DNA of 64,000 bases from Listeria monocytogenes. Its GTDB lineage: Bacteria; Bacillota; Bacilli; Lactobacillales; Listeriaceae. The stretch's first letter is position 1. The number at the start of each line of letters is the position of its first letter. Where the stretch lies: positions 2,310,001 to 2,374,000 of the forward strand of contig NZ_CP168900.1 of the NCBI RefSeq assembly GCF_041765605.1, in the 5' to 3' direction. This document shows positions 55,174 through 63,929 of the stretch, piece by piece. Position numbers and translations under genes: made by a program. The notes under the pieces were generated by a model, which had not been told where the DNA came from, did not search any database, and worked only from the letters and a program-made list of their open reading frames with translations.

Positions 55174-56466
55174 ATGTTTCAATTAAAGGCAAACGGTACA
55201 GATGTTAAAACAGAAGTTATCTCTGGTTTTACTACATTCCTAACGATGGTATATATCGTAGTAGTTAACCCCGCAATTCTTTCCGCAGCAGGTGTTCCAT
55301 TCAACACTGTATTCATGGCAACAATCATTTCAGCAGTTATCGGTACATTATGGATGGCGATTTTCGCTAACTATCCAATCGCGATTGCGCCAGGACTTGG
55401 TATGAACGCTTACTTCGTCACAGTAGTTACAACTCAAAAACTAGATTATTCGGTCGCATTCGCTGCGGTCTTTGTAGCAGGTATTATTTTCTTATTACTA
55501 TCTTTAACACCGCTTCGTGAAAAAATCATTGAAGCTATTCCACATAATTTGAAAGCTGGGATCACAGCTGGTATAGGTTTATTTATCGCTTTCCTCGGTT
55601 TCCGTATGACAGGTATTATTGTTTCTAACGATTCTAACTTAGTAGGTTTAGGTGACTTACATTCTAAAGAAGCTATTTTAGCTATTGTTGGTCTTTTAAT
55701 CACTTTAATCTTGCTTGCTTTAAACGTAAAAGGGGCTTTATTCATCGGAATGATTGCCACTGGTATTATCGCGTTTATCACTGGTGAACTTAAATTCACA
55801 GATGGTATTGTCAAACTTCCGCCAATGCCAGAGTTCGTTTTCACTAATCCACTTAACGCTTTTGGAGATGTAATAAGTTACGGGCTCTATGCCGTCGTCT
55901 TGTCCTTCTTGCTCATAACGATTTTTGATACAACTGGAACAATGATTGGTGTCGCTAAAAAAGCTGGCTTGATGAAAGGCGAATCACTGCCAAACGCCAA
56001 ACAAGCTTTAATGGCGGATGCAGTTGCAACAAGTGTTGGTTCGATGTTTGGTACAACGCCAACAAGTGCTTATATCGAATCTTCAGCCGGTGTTGCGACT
56101 GGTGGACGTACTGGTCTTACTACACTTACAGTAGCCATCCTCTTCATGGTTTCAGCATTCTTTGCACCACTCGTTGGGGCTGTTTCAGGAATTTCTGCAA
56201 TCACTGCACCAGCACTTATCATTGTTGGTAGCATGATGATTGGTGCTGTAAAAGAAATCGATTGGGATACATTAGATGAAGCTTTCCCTGCTTTCTTAGT
56301 TATTTTAGCTATGCCACTTACTTCAAGCATCGCTATCGGCCTAGCATTCGGCTTCATTTCTTACCCAGTATTAAAAGTATTCACTGGTAAATGGCGCGAA
56401 CTTAACTGGTTCTTAATCGTTATCGCTGCATTATTCTTCATCCTTGTAGCATTTTTACCACATTAA
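55174..56466 (+). CDS. pbuG: NCS2/AzgA-family purine (guanine/hypoxanthine) permease, PbuG-like
   Basis: 430 residues with twelve or more hydrophobic segments. Family stretches: EVISGFTTFLTMVYIVVVNP at the N-terminus, PGLGMNAYF, ITIFDTTGTMIGVAKKAGL, TTPTSAYIESSAGVATGGRTGLT. These are proton-coupled hypoxanthine/guanine importers. AAAGGAG precedes ATG, and the paired PurR boxes upstream agree with a purine role. Confidence 0.9.
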   Translation: MFQLKANGTDVKTEVISGFTTFLTMVYIVVVNPAILSAAGVPFNTVFMATIISAVIGTLWMAIFANYPIAIAPGLGMNAYFVTVVTTQKLDYSVAFAAVFVAGIIFLLLSLTPLREKIIEAIPHNLKAGITAGIGLFIAFLGFRMTGIIVSNDSNLVGLGDLHSKEAILAIVGLLITLILLALNVKGALFIGMIATGIIAFITGELKFTDGIVKLPPMPEFVFTNPLNAFGDVISYGLYAVVLSFLLITIFDTTGTMIGVAKKAGLMKGESLPNAKQALMADAVATSVGSMFGTTPTSAYIESSAGVATGGRTGLTTLTVAILFMVSAFFAPLVGAVSGISAITAPALIIVGSMMIGAVKEIDWDTLDEAFPAFLVILAMPLTSSIAIGLAFGFISYPVLKVFTGKWRELNWFLIVIAALFFILVAFLPH

Positions 56467-56474
56467 TAAATAGT

Positions 56475-56507
56475 AGCGCCTATCTGAATACAGGTAGGCG
56501 CTTTTTT
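56475..56507 (+). terminator. Terminator of the purine permease gene
   Basis: AGCGCCTA-CTG / CAG-TAGGCGCT with AATA loop, then TTTTTT. Confidence 0.93.
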
Positions 56508-56575
56508 ATTGGACAAATACTGGCTCTTTTGCTATAAAGAAGAGAGAAACTAATTAGAAATGAGTTGAACTTGTC

Positions 56576-56842
56576 GTGTTTTTAAAATCACTGCTCGCCG
56601 GTGTCGCACTTGCTGTTGTTGTTTTCCTAGCAAGTTTTTTGATACCTGATTACACTGTATCCACATTATATTCCATCGTCACAACCATCATTGTCTTTGC
56701 ATCCATTATTTTATCCGCATTCGTTTCTTTTGGTGGTCGTAGTGGAAACCCTAGTCGAAAAAGCCAATTACGCTGGAGTATCCTGCTTTTAGTTGCAGCA
56801 ATTCCTAGTTTTATCGGCTTTATCGTTACTTTTTACTTTTAA
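56576..56842 (+). CDS. Small three-helix membrane protein (DUF5316-like)
   Basis: 88 residues from a GTG, with three hydrophobic segments (about 4-22, 28-50, 66-87) and a polar loop GGRSGNPSRKSQ. I place it near DUF5316 with low certainty. There is no strong ribosome site before the GTG. It ends at a strong terminator, which supports it as a real gene. Confidence 0.65.
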   Translation: MFLKSLLAGVALAVVVFLASFLIPDYTVSTLYSIVTTIIVFASIILSAFVSFGGRSGNPSRKSQLRWSILLLVAAIPSFIGFIVTFYF

Positions 56843-56845
56843 ACT

Positions 56846-56885
56846 AAAAAGAAGCATTCCCCATTTGAGGAATGCTTCTTTTTTT
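56846..56885. terminator. Bidirectional terminator
   Basis: AAAAAGAAGCATTCC / GGAATGCTTCTTTTT with an 8-nt loop between convergent genes. Confidence 0.94.
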
Positions 56886-57405
56886 AATCTTCTAATGCAG
56901 AAATGAACGCTGGTAAATATTCTGGAAGGTCTGGTGGGCGACGACTTGAAATAATGTGGCCGTCTGTTACAACAGGCTCATTATGCCAAATAGCTCCCGC
57001 ATTCGTCATATCATCTTTAATCCCTGGCGTACTTGTTACATTCACGCCTTCTAAAATACCAGCCGAAACAAGCACCCATCCAGCATGGCAAATTTGTCCG
57101 ATTGGTTTCTTCGCTTTATCAAATGCACGAACCAAATTTAGCACGCTATCAAAACGGCGTAATTTATCTGGGGACCAGCCACCTGGAACTAAAATCCCAT
57201 CATAATCTTCTGCGCGAACAGAATCAAAATCATAGTCAGAAGTAACAGGAACTCCGTACTTACCGTGATAAACTTTCTTTGCTTCCTCAGCCACTAGATG
57301 CACCGAAGCTCCTGCCTCGCGTAATCTAAGCACTGGATACCAAAGTTCTAAATCCTCAAAGTCTTCACTGACAAGTGCAATAACTTTTTTACCTTTTAAA
57401 GTCAT
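56884..57405 (-). CDS. DJ-1/PfpI-family protein
   Basis: 173 residues with the PfpI fold: KVIALVSEDFEDLELWYPVLRL (catalytic-type Glu), DGILVPGGWSPDKLR and the nucleophile elbow IGQICHAGWVLVSAG (Cys-His). It resembles general-stress YraA/PfpI proteins, proposed deglycases or cysteine peptidases. AGGAGG lies before ATG. The LhrA-like sRNA is encoded upstream on the same strand. Confidence 0.92.
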   Translation of the reverse strand: MTLKGKKVIALVSEDFEDLELWYPVLRLREAGASVHLVAEEAKKVYHGKYGVPVTSDYDFDSVRAEDYDGILVPGGWSPDKLRRFDSVLNLVRAFDKAKKPIGQICHAGWVLVSAGILEGVNVTSTPGIKDDMTNAGAIWHNEPVVTDGHIISSRRPPDLPEYLPAFISALED

Positions 57406-57483
57406 ATAAATCTCCTCCTATCCTCTTCTACAGTATAACAATAACTAGATTGTTATTAAATTATTCCGCCTATAAAAGAAGAC
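57406..57483. other. Spacer between the sRNA terminator and the PfpI gene
   Basis: AT-rich 78 bp holding the ribosome site and presumed promoter of the PfpI gene. I see no further gene. Confidence 0.5.
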
Positions 57484-57745
57484 AAAAAAAGACGCTCGAA
57501 ATAAACATTTCCAGCGTTGCCATCATGTTCGGGCGCCTATGCATAACGGGATGAGGCATAGACATGAACTACACGGCCAATGAGATGAATGAAAACAAAT
57601 AATGATTTTGGTGTCTAAACAGATGTCTGACTAGTTGCCATTCTATTGGAAGATGGATACACCAAAAGTCATTATAACCATGATAGGGTCTTATCCCCAT
57701 GAAAATCACATTAGTAAAAATGAAACTTTCATCGAGGTAAAACTC
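57484..57745 (-). ncRNA. lhrA: LhrA-like Hfq-dependent small RNA
   Basis: On the minus strand a promoter-like pair (TTCAAG, 17 bp, TTATAG, plus about 57754-57782) leads to a roughly 260-nt transcript ending at a terminator: ACGCT-GAAA / TTTC-AGCGT (57492-57517) followed by TTTTTTT (57484-57490). An internal hairpin CTATGC / GCATAG lies near 57536-57560. The size and position beside the PfpI gene match LhrA of L. monocytogenes, an about 268-nt Hfq-binding RNA that represses mRNAs by pairing near start sites. The start point is approximate. Confidence 0.65.
57492..57517 (-). terminator. Terminator of the LhrA-like RNA
   Basis: ACGCT-GAAA / TTTC-AGCGT with one G-G mismatch and T7 downstream on the minus strand. 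No coding gene ends here. Confidence 0.8.
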
Positions 57746-57883
57746 TATCCTATAACTTATTTTACTATTGTTCTTGAAAAAAGCAAGTAAATAAATATAG
57801 ATTTTTTGTGACGAAGTAAAGAAAAACAAGAACAGCCTTACTATTATTATTTTTTTCGTACAAAAATTACCCTATTATAAACA

Positions 57884-57909
57884 AAAAGGAAACCGCTCTT
57901 GGTTCCCTT
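57884..57909 (-). terminator. Terminator of the small coiled-coil gene
   Basis: AAGG-AACC / GGTT-CCTT hairpin overlapping the stop codon, followed by TTTTTG on the minus strand. Confidence 0.7.
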
Positions 57910-58099
57910 AACTAAAGATTTCTACAATCATCCATGAAATAATAGCGACTAATGGAATTAAGATCCATACATTATGACCAAGTAAGCTAGAACGAGCAGC
58001 TGGTTTGTCTTCGAGCAGTTGAATTCTATCGCGCAAATCATGCACTTCAAGCTCAAGGTCTTGTACTTTATCTTCAAGTTCGTATAAACGTTCTTCCAT
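57908..58099 (-). CDS. Small coiled-coil, C-terminally membrane-anchored protein
   Basis: 63 residues. Residues 1-33 form a heptad coiled coil (MEERLYELEDKVQDLELEVH continuing in the same pattern), followed by a short linker and one hydrophobic helix (about 43-62). A tail-anchored protein with its coil in the cytoplasm is expected. I know no function. GGAGGG precedes the ATG, and it has its own terminator. Confidence 0.75.
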   Translation of the reverse strand: MEERLYELEDKVQDLELEVHDLRDRIQLLEDKPAARSSLLGHNVWILIPLVAIISWMIVEIFS

Positions 58100-58249
58100 T
58101 TTAATCCCTCCACACCTTTTCTACTGTTTATTATACGCTACGCATCGTGAAACACATCGTTCCATAGGCTGATTTATTGCTAATTTATTGTCATATCGTT
58201 CTGGCATTTGCTACAATAAAAGAAAACTATCAACTGTTGGGGTGGAAAA

Positions 58250-58600
58250 ATGGAAATTCAAGTAGAAGAAGCTGTTGTAAAACTCATTTTGCATGGCGGA
58301 AACACGCGCAAAGAAGCATATAAAGCCATTGATTATGCAGAAAAATATCAATTCGATGAAGCCGATAAACATTTACAAATCGCGCAAGATCAATTCCGAG
58401 AAGGACATATTTGGCAAACAAAATTAGTATCCATTCGTGACTCAGAAACAGTGGCCCATCCTTCATTTTTACTTATTCACGGGCAAGATCACTTAATGAC
58501 CGCACAAGCAGAATTGCAACTCGCTAAAAGAATTATTGAACAATATAAACATCAACAACGCTTAGAAGAACGACTTACTAAACTTGAAAATCAAGCATGA
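58250..58600 (+). CDS. PTS lactose/cellobiose-family IIA protein, orphan
   Basis: 116 residues, three-helix IIA-Lac fold. The active-site region LLIHGQDHLMTAQAEL corresponds to the family LLVHAQDHLMNA with the phosphorylated His. AGNARS-like start is replaced by HGGNTRKEAYKAID. No IIB or IIC gene is nearby, so it must serve components encoded elsewhere or act in regulation. GGGGTGG lies before ATG. Its last 10 bp overlap the convergent GNAT gene. Confidence 0.9.
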   Translation: MEIQVEEAVVKLILHGGNTRKEAYKAIDYAEKYQFDEADKHLQIAQDQFREGHIWQTKLVSIRDSETVAHPSFLLIHGQDHLMTAQAELQLAKRIIEQYKHQQRLEERLTKLENQA

Positions 58601-59466
58601 GATGTAGCTGGGAATAAGAAATAATTCTCACTCGTAAGTATATTCGGGCGCACAAACAACATATCTTCCGTTTCAATAATATGCGCGGCATCGATGTATT
58701 TGCTTTTTTCCGGTGTGAAAAGAAGATGAATTGTTTCGATTTTTTTGATAGGTAGATACCTTAGAACTTCCACCACATCTAGTTTTTTCGTACTAAGTAT
58801 ATCTAGCACATATAAATCAGCGTCTTCTTGCTCCATTAATACAATTACATCTAATTCTTCTATATAATAAAGCTCATTTTTCAACGCAATCAATACATAA
58901 AACATCAGTAAATCTTCACTTTCTCGAACATCTAAAATATTAGAAAGTGGCGTTTTTTCGGATACAATACGTCTTATTAGCTGAAAATCCGTTTTATTAT
59001 CGGGATTCAGCTTTTTTAAATTACTAGATTCTCTTTTCAAACTGCAAGCATCTACAGTAAAACTGCTTTCCTCCACACGCTCAAATCCAAATTTTGGGTA
59101 AAAATCCAGTACAGTATCATTCGCAAATAGATAAAGAAAATCATACTGGTCTTCGTATTTAGCTATTACATGCTCTAATAATTTCTTAGCAAGCCCCTGC
59201 CCCCGATAATCCGGATGCGTCATTACTGTCCCAATCTGCAAGGCGCGGTAATCTTCCCCTTGGTAAATTAGATTCATCTTATTGATAGAGACATTCGCAA
59301 TCACCTTATTATCATCAATATAAGAATAACAAATATACTTATCATTCCAAAAGCCGTCCCTGTACCATTCTTCAAAATTAATATCAAATGTACTTTCAGC
59401 AAGCCTATTAAAACTATCACGATACATTTTATTATTTTTATAATCACTTATCATTTCATAATTCAT
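58591..59466 (-). CDS. GNAT-family acetyltransferase, Eis-like layout
   Basis: 291 residues. The N-terminal GNAT domain (about 1-140) has QIGTVMTHPDYRGQGLAKKLLEHVI and YPKFGFERV; a second, less conserved domain follows. The N-terminal YEMISDYKNNKMYRDSFNRLAESTF is a known start of this subgroup. The substrate is unknown. It is convergent with the PTS IIA gene without a terminator between them. Confidence 0.82.
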   Translation of the reverse strand: MNYEMISDYKNNKMYRDSFNRLAESTFDINFEEWYRDGFWNDKYICYSYIDDNKVIANVSINKMNLIYQGEDYRALQIGTVMTHPDYRGQGLAKKLLEHVIAKYEDQYDFLYLFANDTVLDFYPKFGFERVEESSFTVDACSLKRESSNLKKLNPDNKTDFQLIRRIVSEKTPLSNILDVRESEDLLMFYVLIALKNELYYIEELDVIVLMEQEDADLYVLDILSTKKLDVVEVLRYLPIKKIETIHLLFTPEKSKYIDAAHIIETEDMLFVRPNILTSENYFLFPATSHA

Positions 59467-59493
59467 CGTTCTAATCCTCTATTCCTTCGTATA

Positions 59494-59530
59494 AAAATAA
59501 CAGGTACAACGCGAAACACGTCCTACCTGC
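59494..59530 (-). terminator. Probable terminator of the SufT-like gene
   Basis: CAGGTA / TACCTG with partly paired interior (ACG/CGT), followed by TTATTTTTAT on the minus strand. Confidence 0.6.
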
Positions 59531-59545
59531 TCATTTTTATTTAAT

Positions 59546-59854
59546 TTAACGTATTCCAAGCGCTATTTTTGCATAGCGTGACATACGATCTTTAGTCCAA
59601 GGTGGATTCCAAACAAGATTTACATTTGTATCCTTCACTTCTGGAATATCACTAAGCGCCATCTGTACTTGCTCAGTCAAAATACCAGCAAGCGGACATC
59701 CCATTGTTGTAAGCGTCATTGATACTGTGCAAAGTCCGTCATCATCTAATTCAACATCGTATACAAGCCCAATATTCACAATATCAATTCCAAGTTCTGG
59801 ATCGATAACTTGTTCTAGTGCGCCCATTAGATTTTCTTTCAGTTGCTCATCCAT
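59546..59854 (-). CDS. MIP18/SufT-type (DUF59) iron-sulphur maturation protein
   Basis: 102 residues. MGALEQVIDPELGIDIVNIGLVYDV and the conserved Cys in TLTTMGCPLAGIL are diagnostic of DUF59; the C-terminal part NLVWNPPWTKDRMS is also typical. SufT-type proteins help mature Fe-S proteins under high demand or low iron. The Fur-type box in the promoter agrees with that. AAGGAGG lies 10 nt before ATG. Confidence 0.93.
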   Translation of the reverse strand: MDEQLKENLMGALEQVIDPELGIDIVNIGLVYDVELDDDGLCTVSMTLTTMGCPLAGILTEQVQMALSDIPEVKDTNVNLVWNPPWTKDRMSRYAKIALGIR

Positions 59855-59890
59855 GAAGCATATGCCTCCTTTTTGCCATTTTGTACATTT

Positions 59891-59919
59891 ATTGTATCAT
59901 ATATGAGAATGATTTTCAT
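59891..59919 (-). promoter_or_regulatory. SufT-like gene promoter with Fur-type box
   Basis: Minus-strand -35 ATGAAA (plus 59914-59919) and -10 TACAAT (plus 59891-59896), 17 bp apart. TGAGAATGATTTTCA (59904-59918) matches the 7-1-7 Fur box at 12 of 14 defined positions and covers the -35 and spacer, where Fur would block polymerase. Confidence 0.6.
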
Positions 59920-60671
59920 TATAAGAATTTCTCAAAAAAGCTAACCCCTTGTAGCATTCCTTCAACGGAAACTTTGTGTTTTGCATTATCATCAATGATA
60001 AATTGCACATTATCTGCCAAGCTTTCTTCTACTAATGTTTGGTATAACTTTTCGCTGTACGCAAAAGGTACCACATCGTCTTTTTTGCCATGCCAAAGTA
60101 ACAATGGTCGGTTATTTATTTTGGTGATATTTTGAGTTAAATCATATTTTTGTAGCGCTAAAATCCGTTCATCCACATCATACGGAAAAGTTAACCCTTG
60201 CGCCAACGCATATTTGGATAGCTCTTTAGCAAAATCAACATAATAGGCACTTCCCATTAAACTAACGGCTACTTTAATATTTTCATATAGCCCAAGAAGG
60301 CCAAGCGAAGTAATAGCTCCCATTGAAACTCCGCCAACACCGATACGATTCGCATCTGTTTTCCCAGCTTTAATTAGCTCATCTGTAATCAGCGGGAACT
60401 CCGTAATATTCGTTTCAATCACATCCCAAAAGAATGTAGCCTGGTCTTCCGGATTTGTTCCTTGTAGACGCTCGCCATGTAACTTCGCATCTGGCAAAAT
60501 CACGCGGAAGCCACGTTGCGCAAGTAAATAGCCATAATGTAAATATAATTCTTTTTGAGATGTAAAGCCATGATAAAAGATAATTGTTGGTAACATTTTA
60601 TCTGCATTTTCGCTATTACTAATATGTAAAACTGGTATTCCCGCAATTTGTTCATTTTCCACTTGAATCAT
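59919..60671 (-). CDS. Alpha/beta hydrolase (YitV-like esterase)
   Basis: 250 residues. The oxyanion segment IIFYHGFTSQKELYL, the nucleophile elbow GVGGVSMGAITSLG, Asp in LLWHGKKDDVVPF and His in DDNAKHKVSVEG form a complete triad. It is a predicted carboxylesterase or peptidase of unknown substrate. It ends where the Fur-type box of the next gene begins. Confidence 0.87.
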   Translation of the reverse strand: MIQVENEQIAGIPVLHISNSENADKMLPTIIFYHGFTSQKELYLHYGYLLAQRGFRVILPDAKLHGERLQGTNPEDQATFFWDVIETNITEFPLITDELIKAGKTDANRIGVGGVSMGAITSLGLLGLYENIKVAVSLMGSAYYVDFAKELSKYALAQGLTFPYDVDERILALQKYDLTQNITKINNRPLLLWHGKKDDVVPFAYSEKLYQTLVEESLADNVQFIIDDNAKHKVSVEGMLQGVSFFEKFL

Positions 60672-60822
60672 TGTGAAGCCTCATTTCTATTAGGTTTATT
60701 AAGCTATTGTAAAGGTCAGAATCATTTACAAAATGGTGATAAACGTCTATCATTAATGTGTGCCCTTATTTTAGCATGAAGGGGCAGCTTTGAACCAAAC
60801 ATATGAATTAAAGGAGCAAACT

Positions 60823-61635
60823 ATGTCTAAAAAACTAATCGTACTAGACCTTGATGGCACAACACTTAGAGATGATTTAACTATCTCTTCGCATACAAAA
60901 AACACTTTAGAAAAGGCGCGCATGGCCGGTCATGAAGTAATGATTGCAACCGGACGCCCATATCGAATTAGCGGTTCTTATTACCATGAACTAGGATTAA
61001 CAACACCGATTGTAAATTTCAATGGTGCCGTGTATCATCATCCTAGACTCACTACATTTGCGGAAGGTTATCACCATGCCATTGATTTACAAGTTGTTCA
61101 CGAGTTACTTGATTTTTCCAACGGCTTTTCATTAGATAATATCGCAGCAGAAGTACAAGATAACGTCTTCTTAAAAGAACGAAACAACAGCGTTCCTGAA
61201 ACATTCCATTTAGGCACTGAAAATATTGTATTCGGAAACATCCGTGATGCGATTAAATCAGATGCTACTTCATTATTGTTTTTTGGAAAAATGGACCAAC
61301 TCGATTTAATTAGCAAGCACTTGGATGAATCTCTTTCTGGCGTTATTTCTCATCACACATGGGGTGCATCTGCTTGGCCAGCTGTAGAAATTATTAAATT
61401 CGGTATTCATAAAGCCATTGGCGTGCAAGCCGCAGCTAAAACACTTGGTTTTGACCGTAAAGATATCATTGCATTTGGAGATGAAACGAATGATTTACAA
61501 ATGCTTGATTATGCCGGCGTTGGTGTTGCTATGGGAAATGCCGCTGAGTCCGTGAAAAATGTTGCCAATGTGGTAACAGCATCTAACCAAGATGATGGGA
61601 TCGCAGTCTATTTAGAAGAAAACTTAAACTTATAA
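60823..61635 (+). CDS. Cof-type HAD phosphatase
   Basis: 270 residues from MSKKLIVLDLDGTTL, with AAAGGAGC upstream; a longer in-frame start lacks such a site. Motifs: LDLDGTTLRDD, IATGRPYRISG, IKFGIHKAIGVQAAAKTLG and IAFGDETNDLQML. It is a second Cof-type enzyme in the window, with little similarity outside the motifs to the one at 9405. Substrate unknown. Confidence 0.88.
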   Translation: MSKKLIVLDLDGTTLRDDLTISSHTKNTLEKARMAGHEVMIATGRPYRISGSYYHELGLTTPIVNFNGAVYHHPRLTTFAEGYHHAIDLQVVHELLDFSNGFSLDNIAAEVQDNVFLKERNNSVPETFHLGTENIVFGNIRDAIKSDATSLLFFGKMDQLDLISKHLDESLSGVISHHTWGASAWPAVEIIKFGIHKAIGVQAAAKTLGFDRKDIIAFGDETNDLQMLDYAGVGVAMGNAAESVKNVANVVTASNQDDGIAVYLEENLNL

Positions 61636-61714
61636 TAAAAAGCTGCAAGTAATGTCTTACAAAAGTTAGGAATGCTAATTTTTGATTCAAGAGCCATTAC
61701 TTTGCAGCTTTTTT
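61636..61714. terminator. Bidirectional terminator with an unusually long loop
   Basis: AAAAAGCTGCAAGTAATG / CATTACTTTGCAGCTTTTT: 18-bp stem with one bulged base and an approximately 40-nt loop, T and A tracts on the outside. Confidence 0.8.
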
Positions 61715-62615
61715 ACATCATTTTATTTTTATACATCGCCATTGCTAATTTTTGATCTGCTTCTGAACGAAAATCACCAAATACGCTTGAGGTCTCCATG
61801 ACATTAATAAATGCTTTAGAGTCAAACTCGCCAACAATGTGCGTAATATCATATAGTTCATAACGCGTAATCACCATAATAAGCATCGCTACATCTTCTT
61901 TTGAATAGCCGCCCATTGCATCAACAACCGTAATTCCACGTACCATATTTTCATGGATCGCTTTAATTACTGTTTCGGAATGTTGTGTCATAATCATCAC
62001 TGTCAATTTCTGATGTCTTGTATGAATAATATCAATGACTCTACTTTGAACATATAAAGAAATGAGCGTATACAGCGCAAATGTCCAATCATATGCAAAG
62101 CCTGCTACAATAATAATAACTCCATTTAAAAGCAAGAAGTATTTTCCGAAAGAACGTCCTGTTTTAATAGTGATATACATTGCTACTATATCTAGCCCAC
62201 CAGTAGAAATACCGAATTTTAGAGCCAGACCAATACCTACAGATGCGATTAATGCCCCAAAAATGGCATTAAGTAAAATATCATTAGATACTTGTACCTC
62301 CGGAATAACAATTAAGAAAAAGGACATAAAAGCAACTGTCAAAAAGCTGAAAACAGTAAATGATTTCCCAACTTTTAACCAACCTAAAATTGCCACTGGA
62401 ATATTTAATAACAGAACGAGTAGCCCTGTTGAAATAGAAATATTCATTGAATCACGTAACATGTCTGAACCTAGTTGTGCAACCCCATTTAATCCAGCTG
62501 CATAAACTTGTGCTGGTATTAAAAAGAAGTTCATGCCTATTGCGTTTAAAAGTGCTGCTATTATTGCAATGGCGGTTTTTTTAGCATACTCTTTATATAC
62601 TATTTTTGAACTCAT
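61713..62615 (-). CDS. YitT-family membrane protein (DUF161/DUF2179)
   Basis: 300 residues from MSSKIVYKEYAKKT, with AAAGGAGAG eight nucleotides upstream; an in-frame ATG 69 nt earlier has none. Five or six helices (MNFFLIPAQVYAAGLNGVAQL, GALIASVGIGLALKFGISTGGLDIVA) are followed by a cytoplasmic DUF2179 domain (about 215-295). The function is unknown. Confidence 0.88.
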   Translation of the reverse strand: MSSKIVYKEYAKKTAIAIIAALLNAIGMNFFLIPAQVYAAGLNGVAQLGSDMLRDSMNISISTGLLVLLLNIPVAILGWLKVGKSFTVFSFLTVAFMSFFLIVIPEVQVSNDILLNAIFGALIASVGIGLALKFGISTGGLDIVAMYITIKTGRSFGKYFLLLNGVIIIVAGFAYDWTFALYTLISLYVQSRVIDIIHTRHQKLTVMIMTQHSETVIKAIHENMVRGITVVDAMGGYSKEDVAMLIMVITRYELYDITHIVGEFDSKAFINVMETSSVFGDFRSEADQKLAMAMYKNKMM

Positions 62616-62698
62616 TTTCTTCTCTCCTTTTTTGGCCCTAACATAACATACCAACTTTCCAGAGAAAAGAGAAGTCTTTTTCATTATTTTTTTGATTT

Positions 62699-63061
62699 TT
62701 AATTAAATAATGGATATCCGCCTGATAAATAGAAGCCTAATGAGATGGTAATCACTACTACAATAACAAAAATCATCAAAAACATTCCTGTTGGTTTTTG
62801 TTGTTTCCTGTAACTAAGTAGCATCTCCACAACGCCAATTACAATGATTCCCATCAGAATCTTAAATATCGCCAGAATCCAGCTTTGCTCTATGCTGTAT
62901 TTGACCATCATAATTCCACTCAAAATAACCAAAATATAAAAAACTCGATTAATCATTTGTAACATTGTAAAACTTTTTACCGATTTCGAATAAATGAGTA
63001 GAGCTGTAACCGTTAGCACAACAATAGCCACCCATGAAATCAAATGAATATAACCCCACAT
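62699..63061 (-). CDS. YisL-like (DUF1516) membrane protein
   Basis: 120 residues with four hydrophobic segments (about 5-25, 35-52, 63-84, 92-113). [18 protein letters not shown] and [16 protein letters not shown] fit DUF1516. It follows the YisK-like gene by 19 bp, the same pair as yisK-yisL in Bacillus. Function unknown. Confidence 0.85.
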   Translation of the reverse strand: MWGYIHLISWVAIVVLTVTALLIYSKSVKSFTMLQMINRVFYILVILSGIMMVKYSIEQSWILAIFKILMGIIVIGVVEMLLSYRKQQKPTGMFLMIFVIVVVITISLGFYLSGGYPLFN

Positions 63062-63080
63062 AATACATCCCTCTTTCTTA

Positions 63081-63929
63081 TTAAGATTTTCTTACTTTGT
63101 TAGTCAGTGTCCCAATTTTATCAATAGTAATTTCGATAATGTCCCCATCTTGTAGAAAAGTTGGAGGTGTCATACCATTTCCCACACCACTTGGGGTCCC
63201 TGTAGCAATTATATCCCCTGGAAGCAGCGTATGCCCTTTGGATAAATCAGAAATAATTCTTGCTAAGCCAAATATAAATTTATCGGTAGAGTCAGACTGT
63301 CTTACTTCGCCATTAACCTTGGTTTCAATGTGGAAAACAGGTTCTTTGTTTGCGTTATTTTCCAACACGAATGGACCAATCGGACAACTTGCATCAAGAC
63401 TTTTCCCTAAATAAAACTGTTTATGTTTTTTCTGAAGATCGCGAGCTGTAATATCATTTAAAATAGTAAATCCAAAGATGGCAGATAAAGCCTCTTGTTC
63501 CGATATGTCTCTTACTTTCTCACCAATAATAACAGCAAGTTCTCCCTCATAATCTAATTGGCTCGTTATATTTTGATGTAACTCAATGTTGCCATTATGC
63601 GGTAATAGACTATTAGCACTCTTTGTAAATACAAGAATATGCTCTGGGACGTCTTCCTTGCTTCCCATCTCTAGCACATGATTATAATAGTTTTTCCCAA
63701 TTGCAATAATGTTATTTGGCGGAACAAAAGGTACTTGAATTTCCACTTCGGCTAAATCGATATGCCCGTCAATTCCTGTTAATTCTGGAACAAGCGGTTT
63801 TTCTTTAATAAAATCTAAAAGAGTAGCTGGCGGATTCGAAAAAATCGTTCCAGCAGGGATGATTTTATTTTCAGGTGTTAAAATACCATAAGCCAAATCT
63901 CCTTCATACAGATAACTCAACCATTTCAT
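63081..63929 (-). CDS. Fumarylacetoacetate hydrolase-family protein (YisK-like)
   Basis: 282 residues. The FAH core has [19 protein letters not shown], the metal Glu pair in [39 protein letters not shown] and [19 protein letters not shown]. Bacillus YisK decarboxylates oxaloacetate, so that is a reasonable guess. The ATG directly follows the addA stop codon (TAA-ATG), with its ribosome site inside addA, so translation is coupled. Confidence 0.9.
   Translation of the reverse strand: MKWLSYLYEGDLAYGILTPENKIIPAGTIFSNPPATLLDFIKEKPLVPELTGIDGHIDLAEVEIQVPFVPPNNIIAIGKNYYNHVLEMGSKEDVPEHILVFTKSANSLLPHNGNIELHQNITSQLDYEGELAVIIGEKVRDISEQEALSAIFGFTILNDITARDLQKKHKQFYLGKSLDASCPIGPFVLENNANKEPVFHIETKVNGEVRQSDSTDKFIFGLARIISDLSKGHTLLPGDIIATGTPSGVGNGMTPPTFLQDGDIIEITIDKIGTLTNKVRKS

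Noticed and set aside
57569-57829. 86-codon minus-strand frame at the LhrA-like locus
   Set aside because: TTG start with a weak ribosome site, no recognisable family, and it covers a predicted sRNA with its own promoter and terminator. I report the RNA and treat the frame as doubtful.
62062-62505. 147-codon plus-strand frame antisense to the YitT gene
   Set aside because: Mirror of a conserved membrane-protein gene; no support of its own.
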